22,835 nucleotides of DNA from a virus: the IMG/VR virus record IMGVR_UViG_3300030090_000196, positions 1 to 22,835 of that record, one strand, 5' to 3'. Shown here in pieces: positions 1-5,499 of the stretch; the stretch's first letter is position 1, and the number at the start of each line of letters is the position of its first letter. A model generated the notes under the pieces. It saw nothing but the letters and a program-made list of their open reading frames with translations, was not told the DNA's origin and did not search any database. A program made the position numbers and the translations under genes.

Positions 1-230
1 GATGCACCAGCAGTAACCAAGTTACCGTTAGCGATCATAATAAGATTTTTGATTGAAGTGTCAGCAGGTTGAGTAAAACTAACATCATAAGTAGCGTCTG
101 CTGTTACTGCAATAGTGCCTGTAGTAACAGATGTAGCTGATGTAATTACATTATCTGATAGTTCTCGTACATCTCCTGTACGTGCAGAGTTACGTCCTGT
201 ATCCCTAATATCAACAACTGGATTTGCCAT
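1..230 (-). CDS. Hypothetical protein downstream of terminase (3' end outside window)
   Basis: An open frame on the minus strand starts at the ATG at 230-228 and runs off the left edge, giving 76 codons without a stop. A clear ribosome binding site (AAAGGAGATAAAA) sits just before the ATG. The product begins MANPVVDIRDTGRNSARTG and is rich in Thr, Ser, Ala and Val, as many phage virion or decoration proteins are. It lies 11 bp after the terminase stop codon in the same direction, so it belongs to the late/packaging transcript. I do not recognise the family; a structural role is inferred from position and composition only. Confidence 0.7.
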   Translation of the reverse strand, partial: MANPVVDIRDTGRNSARTGDVRELSDNVITSATSVTTGTIAVTADATYDVSFTQPADTSIKNLIMIANGNLVTAGA

Positions 231-241
231 TTTTATCTCCT

Positions 242-1927
242 TTAATATCCAAATTCCGCATCAACGGGTGTATACGCTTGTTCCATTCTCATGTGCCTAA
301 ATTGATTAAATATGTCATTAACTTTAGGTCTTGACATAATTAAATAACGCAAAGCATCATAAGCATGATCTGGTGCATGTGTATCAACGTCTTCAGGATT
401 AGACTTATCTAATGGTATACTTTGTAGTTCGCGTATCAAGTTAGGACAACTATTAAATATTTGTATTTTAGGTCTGCCACTTGGTTGCACTCGTAAGTAT
501 TCATGTATCTGAATCTTACCCTGAATCCTATTTTTATCTGCTCTACGCAGCTTATGCCCACCTCGCTGAAGTGTTTCTCCAACTGTAGGGCCTGTTGTGC
601 CTGTCCTATTCCATGCTGATGTATCTAAGACACCTTGAACAGAAAAAGGATCTTCTAGCTCCATATTTGTAATCATCTGAGCTAGATCTACACCTGTTAG
701 TCCTTTACGGTATAGCTCTCTATAAATTATTAATGTGCCATCAGTGGGATCAACAGCGCCCCAAACACAAGCACTTTCAGAAGCATACCCATAGTCTATT
801 CCTTTTACTCGCTCCCAACCAATCGGAAGTTGGAAAGGAGCAATAACATGAAGCTCTAAATCAAACTCTGTAAATGCTGCCCCTGCTGTTATGTCCCAGT
901 TACCTTCCAAAAGTTGCTTACGCTGAACATCTGGCAAGGCTTTTAACATTTGCTCGTATCTGCCATCTGTAGATAGATACGGATTATCTTGTAGTCTGGC
1001 TGGTATAAAACGTCTTGTCAAGCCATCTGCACCTACAAAACTTTCATTAGGGGCTGATGGACTTACATAACGATTCTTTACCCATGTTGCACCAGCACCA
1101 CCGGGGTTGGCTGTACAACGCATGTATGGTGTAATTTCAGAGTCTGTAGTACGAAGCCGTGATGCTAAATAGTTCCAAGAAAACTCTGTGTTAAGATGTG
1201 TTATTTCATCAAAACCAATCCATGAGTATGCTTGACCCTGATACCTATATACATCCGCATCTCGCTCCAAAAAGCCAAACTCTAGTTTAGCCCCAGAGGG
1301 GAATGTCCAGATCTTTTCAACCTCTCTGAACTTACACCCCGGAAAAGCCTTTGGATATAACTCCCTAGACTTATCTATAAGTTCCCTGAGTTCAGGCATT
1401 GAGCGTCTTAATACTAACGCTCTGTGAGCAGCCCTATGAGCGAATCTCAGGGGATCTACGAGCATAGCATAGGACTTACCACCCCCTGCTGCGCCACCAT
1501 ACAGTACATCCGTTTCAGGAGCCGCTAAGAAATCTGTTTGCGGCCCATCATTCGGTCTAAAGATAACATTTTCTAGTGCCTCTTCCTTTACTTTTTTTGG
1601 AAGGTGGTGTATATTATCTTCAGTAAGTATCTTTCCTTCTTTAGCAGTTTCTTTATTATCTAGTTTAGCTAATGTGGATTGTGAAACTTTTAAAGTATTT
1701 TTTTGACTTTTTAATTTAGCTTCAGCTTTAGAAATAAGTTTTTCTTTTGTTCGTATAGCTCTGTTAGCTTTCATACGATTTTGTGTAGCCTTGCTATAAT
1801 TATAGCCTCTAGACTTACTACCTTTTTTACGGCCTCCTCTTTTCTTAGGAGTCCCGTCTAGTTTTAAAATGAAGTTACCATCTTCATCTTTTAAATAGTC
1901 ATCTGGATTAACTTCCCAATCGTTCAT
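242..1927 (-). CDS. terL: Terminase large subunit (DNA packaging ATPase/nuclease)
   Basis: Motor and headful/site nuclease that pumps phage DNA into the prohead. The 561-residue product has a basic, Lys/Arg-rich N-terminal extension (about residues 28-80), then an ATPase domain with Walker A GGAAGGGKS at 144-152 and Walker B WIGFDE at 236-241. The coupling stretch TANPGG follows near 272. The C-terminal RNase H-like nuclease shows its acidic residues at D378 (GIDYGYA), D435 (VLDTS) and D520/D524 (DHAYDAL). This is the usual order for terminase_6-type large subunits. The N-terminal basic extension of about 100 residues before the ATPase is longer than in many homologues. The start at ATG 1927 overlaps the preceding 78-aa gene by 20 bp and has only a weak AAGAAG ribosome site, so translational coupling is likely. 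Confidence 0.95.
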   Translation of the reverse strand: MNDWEVNPDDYLKDEDGNFILKLDGTPKKRGGRKKGSKSRGYNYSKATQNRMKANRAIRTKEKLISKAEAKLKSQKNTLKVSQSTLAKLDNKETAKEGKILTEDNIHHLPKKVKEEALENVIFRPNDGPQTDFLAAPETDVLYGGAAGGGKSYAMLVDPLRFAHRAAHRALVLRRSMPELRELIDKSRELYPKAFPGCKFREVEKIWTFPSGAKLEFGFLERDADVYRYQGQAYSWIGFDEITHLNTEFSWNYLASRLRTTDSEITPYMRCTANPGGAGATWVKNRYVSPSAPNESFVGADGLTRRFIPARLQDNPYLSTDGRYEQMLKALPDVQRKQLLEGNWDITAGAAFTEFDLELHVIAPFQLPIGWERVKGIDYGYASESACVWGAVDPTDGTLIIYRELYRKGLTGVDLAQMITNMELEDPFSVQGVLDTSAWNRTGTTGPTVGETLQRGGHKLRRADKNRIQGKIQIHEYLRVQPSGRPKIQIFNSCPNLIRELQSIPLDKSNPEDVDTHAPDHAYDALRYLIMSRPKVNDIFNQFRHMRMEQAYTPVDAEFGY

Positions 1928-2144
1928 TTATAATCTTCTTTAATCCTTGATGACTTAAACTTCTACCTGTTTTATGTTCTAGCCATGCTGATCCTTCTCG
2001 TAAACTTAATACTTGGTCTTTAACCAATACAGATATTTCTTGAAGTGCTTCTAGTTGTTCAGGAACCTCCTCAAGTAGTTTCGGATTAGTTTCTGAAATA
2101 ACGTATCCAAAAGGAATAACACTGCTACGTTTCGGAATACTCAA
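1908..2144 (-). CDS. Small protein between terminase subunits, TTG start
   Basis: A 78-residue product encoded between the two terminase genes, overlapping both by 20 bp. The only usable start is TTG at 2144-2142, preceded by AAGAAGAAG. The C-terminal part (SAWLEHKTGRSLSHQGLKKI) looks like a short helix-turn-helix: a helix, a turn at GRSLS, then a recognition-like helix. Small proteins with this pattern are found next to terminase genes in other phages, where a DNA-recognition role in packaging is plausible. Function here is inferred from position and predicted fold; the coding call itself is supported by the overlaps and tight packing. Confidence 0.7.
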   Translation of the reverse strand: MSIPKRSSVIPFGYVISETNPKLLEEVPEQLEALQEISVLVKDQVLSLREGSAWLEHKTGRSLSHQGLKKIINERLGS

Positions 2145-2511
2145 GGACTACTTCTTCTTTTGCAGGTAAAATAAACACACCACCCTGTACTGTATGATTA
2201 ACATCTAATCTATCAGTTTTACCTAGTCCAATACGATCTAATATAGTCTGAGCAGCTTGAAGTCGTACATTGGCTTGAGGAACTGGTTGATCAGAGTTCA
2301 TTACCTCAGTAAGTTTTAGTGCAGCTTGAGGTGCAGATTGCGCTAAGATATTTGACGCTAGGTCTATAATCTCATTCTTGAGTGACTTGGTAACCTGCCA
2401 ATGATTCCCAGAGTAACCTGCAAGTTCTGCTGCTTTCTTTGGATCACCTCCTACTTCTACAAGATGGCCTAGAAAACTTTGTTGTTTTTCTGTAAGTTGT
2501 TTCTTATTCAT
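2125..2511 (-). CDS. Terminase small subunit-like DNA-binding protein
   Basis: First gene of the leftward block, 128 residues from ATG 2511. The N-terminus (LTEKQQSFL... AAELAGYSG) matches the helix-turn-helix start typical of terminase small subunits, which recognise the packaging site and recruit the large subunit. The centre is helical and suited to oligomerisation (about residues 60-100). The tail ends in an acidic stretch. No Shine-Dalgarno is present. The -10 box of a strong promoter ends only 7 bp before the ATG, so the message may start at or within a base or two of the start codon. A TTG start 12 codons further upstream is possible but would sit inside the -35 box, so I prefer the ATG. 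Confidence 0.75.
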   Translation of the reverse strand: MNKKQLTEKQQSFLGHLVEVGGDPKKAAELAGYSGNHWQVTKSLKNEIIDLASNILAQSAPQAALKLTEVMNSDQPVPQANVRLQAAQTILDRIGLGKTDRLDVNHTVQGGVFILPAKEEVVLEYSET

Positions 2512-2518
2512 GTTGTAC

Positions 2519-2547
2519 AGTATAGGGCTATATTTTGTATTTGTCAA
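2519..2547 (-). promoter_or_regulatory. Leftward sigma70-like late promoter
   Basis: On the minus strand TTGACA (2547-2542), a 17-bp spacer and TATACT (2524-2519) make a near-consensus sigma70 promoter (11 of 12 positions). The predicted start point falls about at the ATG of the terminase small subunit gene (2511). Confidence 0.75.
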
Positions 2548-2559
2548 CTACTTTTTTAC

Positions 2560-2588
2560 TTGACAAACACAAAATATAACTCTATACT
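2560..2588 (+). promoter_or_regulatory. Rightward sigma70-like early promoter
   Basis: TTGACA (2560-2565), 17-bp spacer, TATACT (2583-2588): near-consensus sigma70 hexamers. The start point would be near 2595. It lies about 560 bp before the first rightward gene, so its transcript would carry a long leader containing the palindromic repeat array. Confidence 0.7.
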
Positions 2589-2665
2589 ATTTACAAGCCC
2601 ACCGGGGTTGCATATATATATATACTATAAAGCCCTGCCTAAACACTTTAGCTGCCGTGAATGGC

Positions 2666-2913
2666 ACTCCAGAGTCCCTCCTAAGTCCCGCCCTAAATCT
2701 AGTTGACACTTCAAAGTTTCTAAAATTGTATGTGAATGCTATATATATAGGGGTACCCCCACTGGCCACCTGCCCCATACTCTAGAATACTTCAGAATAC
2801 TTCTAAGTGAATCCCAAAGTAACTCCAGAGTATTCCTCAGAGGTAACTCCAGAGTAGTTTACATTCTAATGAGGACTGTGAAGTAACACTAGAGTAATCT
2901 TCTACTCCAGAAA
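2666..2913. repeat. Array of short palindromic ACTCCAGAGT repeats
   Basis: The 10-bp palindrome ACTC-CA-GAGT occurs at 2666-2675, 2822-2831 and 2846-2855. The last two are embedded in an exact 14-bp repeat, GTAACTCCAGAGTA (2819-2832 and 2843-2856), 24 bp apart. Degenerate copies lie at 2779-2788 (ACTCTAGAAT), 2883-2896 (12 of 14 matching the long form) and 2904-2913. A second unit, AGAATACTTC, is present twice in tandem at 2784-2803 and once more at 4131-4140. Short, dyad-symmetric, regularly repeated sites in a promoter region suggest operators for a dimeric regulator. Confidence 0.7.
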
Positions 2914-3061
2914 ACTACAAAGTATTTCAAAGTGTTAACTAATTTTTGCGAGGCCAGACTGCCGAGCTTTTGAGGTCAATTGAACCCCGCTTTAAATCTT
3001 CGCCTGTTTTCGCGCGGAGCCTTTGGCTCTTCACGCAGGAAAAATCACGCGCCAGATTCGG

Positions 3062-3092
3062 TTGACATTTTTCGGCAGAGCTGGGTTATAAT
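3062..3092 (+). promoter_or_regulatory. Rightward promoter before the first early gene
   Basis: TTGACA (3062-3067) and a perfect TATAAT (3087-3092) precede the gene at 3151. The spacer is 19 bp, or 18 bp if TTATAA is used, slightly longer than the ideal 17. Confidence 0.55.
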
Positions 3093-3150
3093 GTTTCGGC
3101 CGACAACGGAGCGGCAGTAAAATAAATTAACTACTTCAGGAGAAGAGTAT

Positions 3151-3459
3151 ATGAATAATTCATTTGCACAGATCGACTCAAAGCGAACCGCTACTTACAA
3201 GCAGTTTGAATTTGCAGTATATAAACTTGCGGAGGGTCTTGCGAAGAAGAAAAGAATTCCTCAAAAGATTTCTGGCAAGAGTAATCCTGCTTTCAAGATT
3301 TTGAAGGCAAGAGTTTCTGCCGCCACAGCGAAATACTACGGCGACAAAAATTCCAAGATGACTCACGGCGATGCCCAGAAGTATATATCTTCAGGAGTTA
3401 TCCCCAATGACATCTTGGCTCTAGTCAAAGACACCAAAGATCTCAAGAAGAAATCTTAA
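3151..3459 (+). CDS. Hypothetical early protein, basic, 102 aa
   Basis: First rightward gene, with a good ribosome site (CAGGAGAAGAG) before ATG 3151. The 102-residue product is Lys-rich (theoretical net positive charge) and mostly helical, with a Ser/Ala/Lys-rich C-terminus ending DLKKKS. It has its own promoter upstream (3062-3092) and its own terminator 10 bp downstream (3470-3493), so it is a single-gene unit and probably strongly expressed. Position as the first gene of the early arm is where phages often place host take-over proteins; that role is inferred, not seen. No known family recognised. Confidence 0.8.
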   Translation: MNNSFAQIDSKRTATYKQFEFAVYKLAEGLAKKKRIPQKISGKSNPAFKILKARVSAATAKYYGDKNSKMTHGDAQKYISSGVIPNDILALVKDTKDLKKKS

Positions 3460-3469
3460 TTAAACTTAC

Positions 3470-3493
3470 AGGGTCACTTCGGTGGCCCTTTTC
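3470..3493 (+). terminator. Rho-independent terminator, TTCG loop
   Basis: Stem AGGGTCAC/GTGGCCCT (8 bp with one G-T pair) closed by a TTCG tetraloop and followed by TTT. It isolates the first early gene. Confidence 0.85.
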
Positions 3494-3513
3494 AATCTCA
3501 GTCAGGAGTTATC

Positions 3514-3603
3514 ATGGAAGAATATAACTTAGATATTTGGTTCTTAGTTATTAGTATAATTGGAGTTCCAGTACTTCCGTTTGTCATTGCAGTGTTTTCT
3601 TAA
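3514..3603 (+). CDS. Tiny single-pass membrane peptide, 29 aa
   Basis: A 29-codon frame with an upstream GTCAGGAG ribosome site. The product starts MEEYNLDIWF and continues as one hydrophobic helix (about residues 9-28), so it would be an inner-membrane peptide with an acidic N-terminus. Its TAA shares one base with the ATG of the next peptide (TAATG at 3601-3605), which argues for translational coupling and supports both being real. No family recognised. Confidence 0.6.
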   Translation: MEEYNLDIWFLVISIIGVPVLPFVIAVFS

Positions 3604-3695
3604 TGAAGTTATTTATATTATTAACTTCTACAGTAATACTAACTTGGGTGATCTTAGTGTCACCCATCTTAGTTAAATTAACCCTTAGTTATTAG
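3603..3695 (+). CDS. Second tiny membrane peptide, 30 aa
   Basis: A 30-codon frame beginning at the A shared with the stop of the previous peptide. The product starts MKLFILLTSTVILTW and is almost entirely hydrophobic, with only two lysines (K2 and K25), so it is a single membrane helix. It has no ribosome site of its own and would be translated by re-initiation. The next gene's ribosome site (TAGGAG) overlaps its stop codon. Small membrane peptides made early by phages can alter host membrane functions or block superinfection; that is a possibility only. Confidence 0.5.
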   Translation: MKLFILLTSTVILTWVILVSPILVKLTLSY

Positions 3696-3703
3696 GAGTA
3701 ACT

Positions 3704-3955
3704 ATGTCAAGTTTTAATAAGTTTTCTAAGTTATCTTATGCGGATCGTGAGTTAGTAATCTTTGATAATAACTTTCGTGAGATTTTGTGTCAGTTAACAT
3801 TAGCTGAAAGGCATCCCGAAAGATTGGAAGCAGTTAAAGATTTACTTAATGATAAAACTTTTCAGGGCAGTGATGATTACCAGACCAGTGAGTATGATCT
3901 GGCCCAAGCGATGTTGCTAGTTATTAATCGCATCAAAGTTAAATCTGACGATTGA
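3704..3955 (+). CDS. Hypothetical early protein, 83 aa, acidic
   Basis: ATG 3704 is preceded by TTAGGAGTAACT. The 83-residue product is predicted mainly helical and moderately acidic, with no cysteines beyond one and no membrane segment. It follows the two tiny membrane peptides by 8 bp and probably shares their transcript. The coding region contains TGCGGATCGTG at 3739-3749, the same element found in the regulatory repeats at 4363 and a near match to those at 8669-8716. Here it encodes Ala-Asp-Arg-Glu, so coincidence cannot be excluded. No family recognised. Confidence 0.75.
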   Translation: MSSFNKFSKLSYADRELVIFDNNFREILCQLTLAERHPERLEAVKDLLNDKTFQGSDDYQTSEYDLAQAMLLVINRIKVKSDD

Positions 3956-4008
3956 GGTTTTTATGTAAATTTTATTGCCTCGAAAATTTAATTAATACTA
4001 TTAAAAAA

Positions 4009-4026
4009 TAATCATTCGTATGATTA
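4009..4026 (+). other. Perfect 7-bp hairpin in non-coding stretch
   Basis: TAATCAT and ATGATTA pair perfectly around a TCGT loop. There is no T-run after it, so it is not a standard terminator; it could be an operator or a processing signal. The surrounding stretch 3956-4101 holds no gene I can support. Confidence 0.5.
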
Positions 4027-4101
4027 GTGTGTAGTAATCACTGGCTAGTCTTTACTAAGAAGAAAAAAGAAACTTGAGTGATTCCACAGATAGTTAAGAC
4101 T

Positions 4102-4123
4102 AAGGGCGCTTCGGTGCCCTTTC
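4102..4123 (+). terminator. Rho-independent terminator, TTCG loop
   Basis: Stem AAGGGCGC/GTGCCCTT (8 bp, one G-T pair) with a TTCG loop and a short trailing T stretch. It lies 146 bp after the gene ending at 3955 and closes that small transcription unit. Confidence 0.8.
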
Positions 4124-4240
4124 GTCGTTAAGAATACTTCAGAGCGATTCTGAAGCGTTCTTAGAAATACTGGTAGGTAACGTCCAGTTAGTAACTAAAA
4201 CCGCTTAGAAGTGAATTCTGGGCCTCTTAGGAGTATATAT

Positions 4241-4357
4241 TTGGAATGTTCACAGTGTAAGATCAGTAAACCTCCGGGGTTGCTAATAAAATTCAAGAAC
4301 AGGTTAATCTGTGCGACCTGTGCCCTGAAGTCTAAGTATTATTATCTTGATAACTAG
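4241..4357 (+). CDS. TTG-initiated zinc-ribbon-like miniprotein, 38 aa
   Basis: The frame opens with TTG at 4241, placed 7 bp after a strong AGGAG. The 38-residue product carries two Cys-x2-Cys knuckles, C3-SQ-C6 and C24-AT-C27, separated by 17 residues, and a Lys/Arg/Tyr-rich tail. This is the geometry of a small treble-clef or zinc-ribbon fold, which usually binds nucleic acid or acts as an adaptor. There is no in-frame ATG. Evidence for coding is the ribosome site plus the improbable double knuckle. Function unknown. Confidence 0.6.
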   Translation: MECSQCKISKPPGLLIKFKNRLICATCALKSKYYYLDN

Positions 4358-4362
4358 GCTGG

Positions 4363-4425
4363 TGCGGATCGTGACCAAAGGCTTGACGGTCTGGGGTGGA
4401 TCGTGGTTTGATGATGTGGATCGCA
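4363..4425 (+). repeat. Three TGTGGATCGTG-type repeats
   Basis: Copies at 4363-4373 (TGCGGATCGTG), 4395-4405 (GGTGGATCGTG) and 4415-4425 (TGTGGATCGCA). They lie in the 84-bp gap before the gene at 4442, and the middle one overlaps the putative promoter spacer. The same element recurs at 8613-8716. Confidence 0.7.
4383..4412 (+). promoter_or_regulatory. Probable promoter overlapping a repeat element
   Basis: TTGACG (4383-4388) and TTTGAT (4407-4412) are 18 bp apart, with the GTGGATCGTG element inside the spacer. The -10 is weak (4 of 6), so activity may depend on, or be blocked by, the protein that binds the repeats. Confidence 0.4.
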
Positions 4426-4441
4426 AAAACAGGAGTTAATA

Positions 4442-4618
4442 ATGACGTATAAAGAATTAAGAAGGTATCTTGATTGCCTTAACGAAGATGAACTGTCAAG
4501 GGATGTTAGAGTTAAACTTGATGATGAGTTATATCCTCTCATCACCTCTGCACATTTTGTGGATAAGGGCGAGTCTAAGCTGTTTGACAACGGACAACTC
4601 CTGTTAAGAATAAACTAA
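4442..4618 (+). CDS. Conserved-type small phage protein, 58 aa
   Basis: Fifty-eight residues from ATG 4442, with CAGGAG 7 bp upstream. The product opens MTYKELRRYLDCLNEDELSR and then reads DVRVKLDDELYPL, a pattern I recall from small hypothetical phage proteins (helical N-terminus that counts as 'TYKELL..L..L..EQL', then beta strands and 'EFYPV'). Its TAA shares one base with the ATG of the GP88-like gene (4616-4620), so the two are translationally coupled. Function unknown. Confidence 0.75.
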   Translation: MTYKELRRYLDCLNEDELSRDVRVKLDDELYPLITSAHFVDKGESKLFDNGQLLLRIN

Positions 4619-5430
4619 TGAGCAATTTAATATCTTCAGAGTCTTTAGAACTTTTAAGATCTAATAAGACATTTTATATGTCTACTAAACAACCTCTTAT
4701 GGGTTTTAATAGTTCTATAAAGATCTTAAAAGGTCTTAAAAAGTATGATTATACCACAGGAATCTTATACTTGCAACCCTCAAATGCAGTTTCTGTTAAA
4801 ACTTTTTGTCCGTTTGCTGACCCTGCTGGCTGCAAGGATGATTGTTTAGGTAAAACTTCTGGTCGTTTAGCTATGTCACAGTCTCAACGTGCTATGACTA
4901 GGCGATCCATACAGTATGTATTTGACCCTGATGGGTTCAAGGAAAGATTACGACACGAAATAATTAAAAACGAAAGGGATAACTATTGTATCCGTCTCAA
5001 CGGAACCAGTGATCTTGATTGGTCTGATCTCATTGCTAGTTTACCTAATGTGCAGTTCTATGATTATACTAAGGTTTTCAAGAGGTTAGAGCGAAATACT
5101 CTACCTAATTATCACTTAACATTCTCAGCGTCTTTCAAGAGTGAGAATACAATTCAACAAACTAAGGAGGCAGTAAAAAGAAAATATAATGTAGCAATTC
5201 CATTGAACACTAAGGAATGCAAGGGAGAGTTCAAGCGGCCAACGGAGCTTGTCATCAATAGTAAAAAGGAATCGGTACAGAACTTTGATATTACGGATCT
5301 GCGATTTCTTGACAAGCCTTCCAGTATAGGCACTTTAACTCGCAAGGGTTCCAATATAAAACAAAGACTAGGCGAGATGCATCAGCCAAGTTTCTTTGGG
5401 AATCCTTCCACGCTTGCGTTACTAGCTTGA
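4618..5430 (+). CDS. GP88/DUF7227-like phage protein
   Basis: A 270-residue protein of a family widespread in phages but without an established function. Recognisable parts are the cysteine cluster C-x7-C-x3-C (CPFADPAGCKDDCLG, about residues 64-76), the RLNGTSDLDW segment in the middle, and VQFYDYTK followed by LPNYHLTFS. The clustered cysteines could bind a metal or iron-sulfur centre. The spacing recalls other phage families (Gp37/Gp68-like) with a Cys-rich N-terminus, but this is inference. There is no ribosome site; the start overlaps the stop of the 58-aa gene, so it depends on coupled translation. The family assignment is by remembered motif, not by a search. Confidence 0.7.
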   Translation: MSNLISSESLELLRSNKTFYMSTKQPLMGFNSSIKILKGLKKYDYTTGILYLQPSNAVSVKTFCPFADPAGCKDDCLGKTSGRLAMSQSQRAMTRRSIQYVFDPDGFKERLRHEIIKNERDNYCIRLNGTSDLDWSDLIASLPNVQFYDYTKVFKRLERNTLPNYHLTFSASFKSENTIQQTKEAVKRKYNVAIPLNTKECKGEFKRPTELVINSKKESVQNFDITDLRFLDKPSSIGTLTRKGSNIKQRLGEMHQPSFFGNPSTLALLA

Positions 5431-5455
5431 CATGGTTTTGGGGCTGCGTTAAAGT
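5427..5455 (+). promoter_or_regulatory. Possible promoter for the DUF932 gene
   Basis: TTGACA (5427-5432), 17-bp spacer and TAAAGT (5450-5455, 4 of 6) in the 69-bp gap before 5500. The -35 overlaps the stop codon of the preceding gene. A GGGGC/GCCCC hairpin lies in the same gap (5440-5460) but lacks a downstream T-run. Confidence 0.4.
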
Positions 5456-5499
5456 GGCCCCGTCATCACGACAAAGTAATTTAATTATCAGGAGTTCAT

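Larger units (their letters stand above)
2519..2588. repeat. 29-bp inverted repeat forming two back-to-back promoters
   Basis: The 29 bases 2547-2519 read on the minus strand match the 29 bases 2560-2588 read on the plus strand at 26 positions. All three differences are transitions. The arms contain the complete -35/spacer/-10 of both divergent promoters and are separated by a 12-bp centre (2548-2559). The spacer bases, which sigma70 does not need conserved, match as well as the hexamers. Confidence 0.85.
2589..3150. other. Non-coding hub between divergent arms
   Basis: No convincing gene in about 560 bp on either strand; open frames here lack ribosome sites and known features. The left part holds TA-rich runs (around 2610-2630 and 2740-2749), a GGGGTACCCC palindrome at 2750-2759, and the ACTCCAGAGT array. 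The right part (about 2945-3115) is noticeably richer in G+C, with CTGCCGA at about 2960 and its complement TCGGCAG at 3072-3078. It also has a short GAGCC-TTT-GGCTC hairpin at 3017-3029. This is a reasonable place for control sites, a long leader RNA or a replication origin; none is proven. Confidence 0.6.

Noticed and set aside
2750-2759. GGGGTACCCC perfect palindrome
   Set aside because: Ten bases long, single copy and no T-run; I can give it no role beyond listing it.
2479-2778. Open frames of 75 and 63 codons in the promoter hub
   Set aside because: They cross the promoters and repeats, have no ribosome sites and give low-complexity or unlikely products.
2779-2913. CRISPR array
   Set aside because: Repeats are only 10-14 bp, degenerate and irregularly spaced; no spacers of uniform length and no cas genes.
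2600-3150. Phage-type (T7-like) single-subunit RNA polymerase promoters
   Set aside because: No conserved 20-bp phage promoter is repeated at gene starts and no such polymerase gene lies in the window; the promoters seen fit sigma70.
3956-4100. tRNA or other structured RNA gene in the gap before the terminator
   Set aside because: No cloverleaf arms or CCA end; only one perfect 7-bp hairpin is present.
5431-5499. GGGGC/GCCCC hairpin as a terminator for the GP88-like gene
   Set aside because: Five-bp stem, large loop and no downstream T-run; at best a weak pause site.
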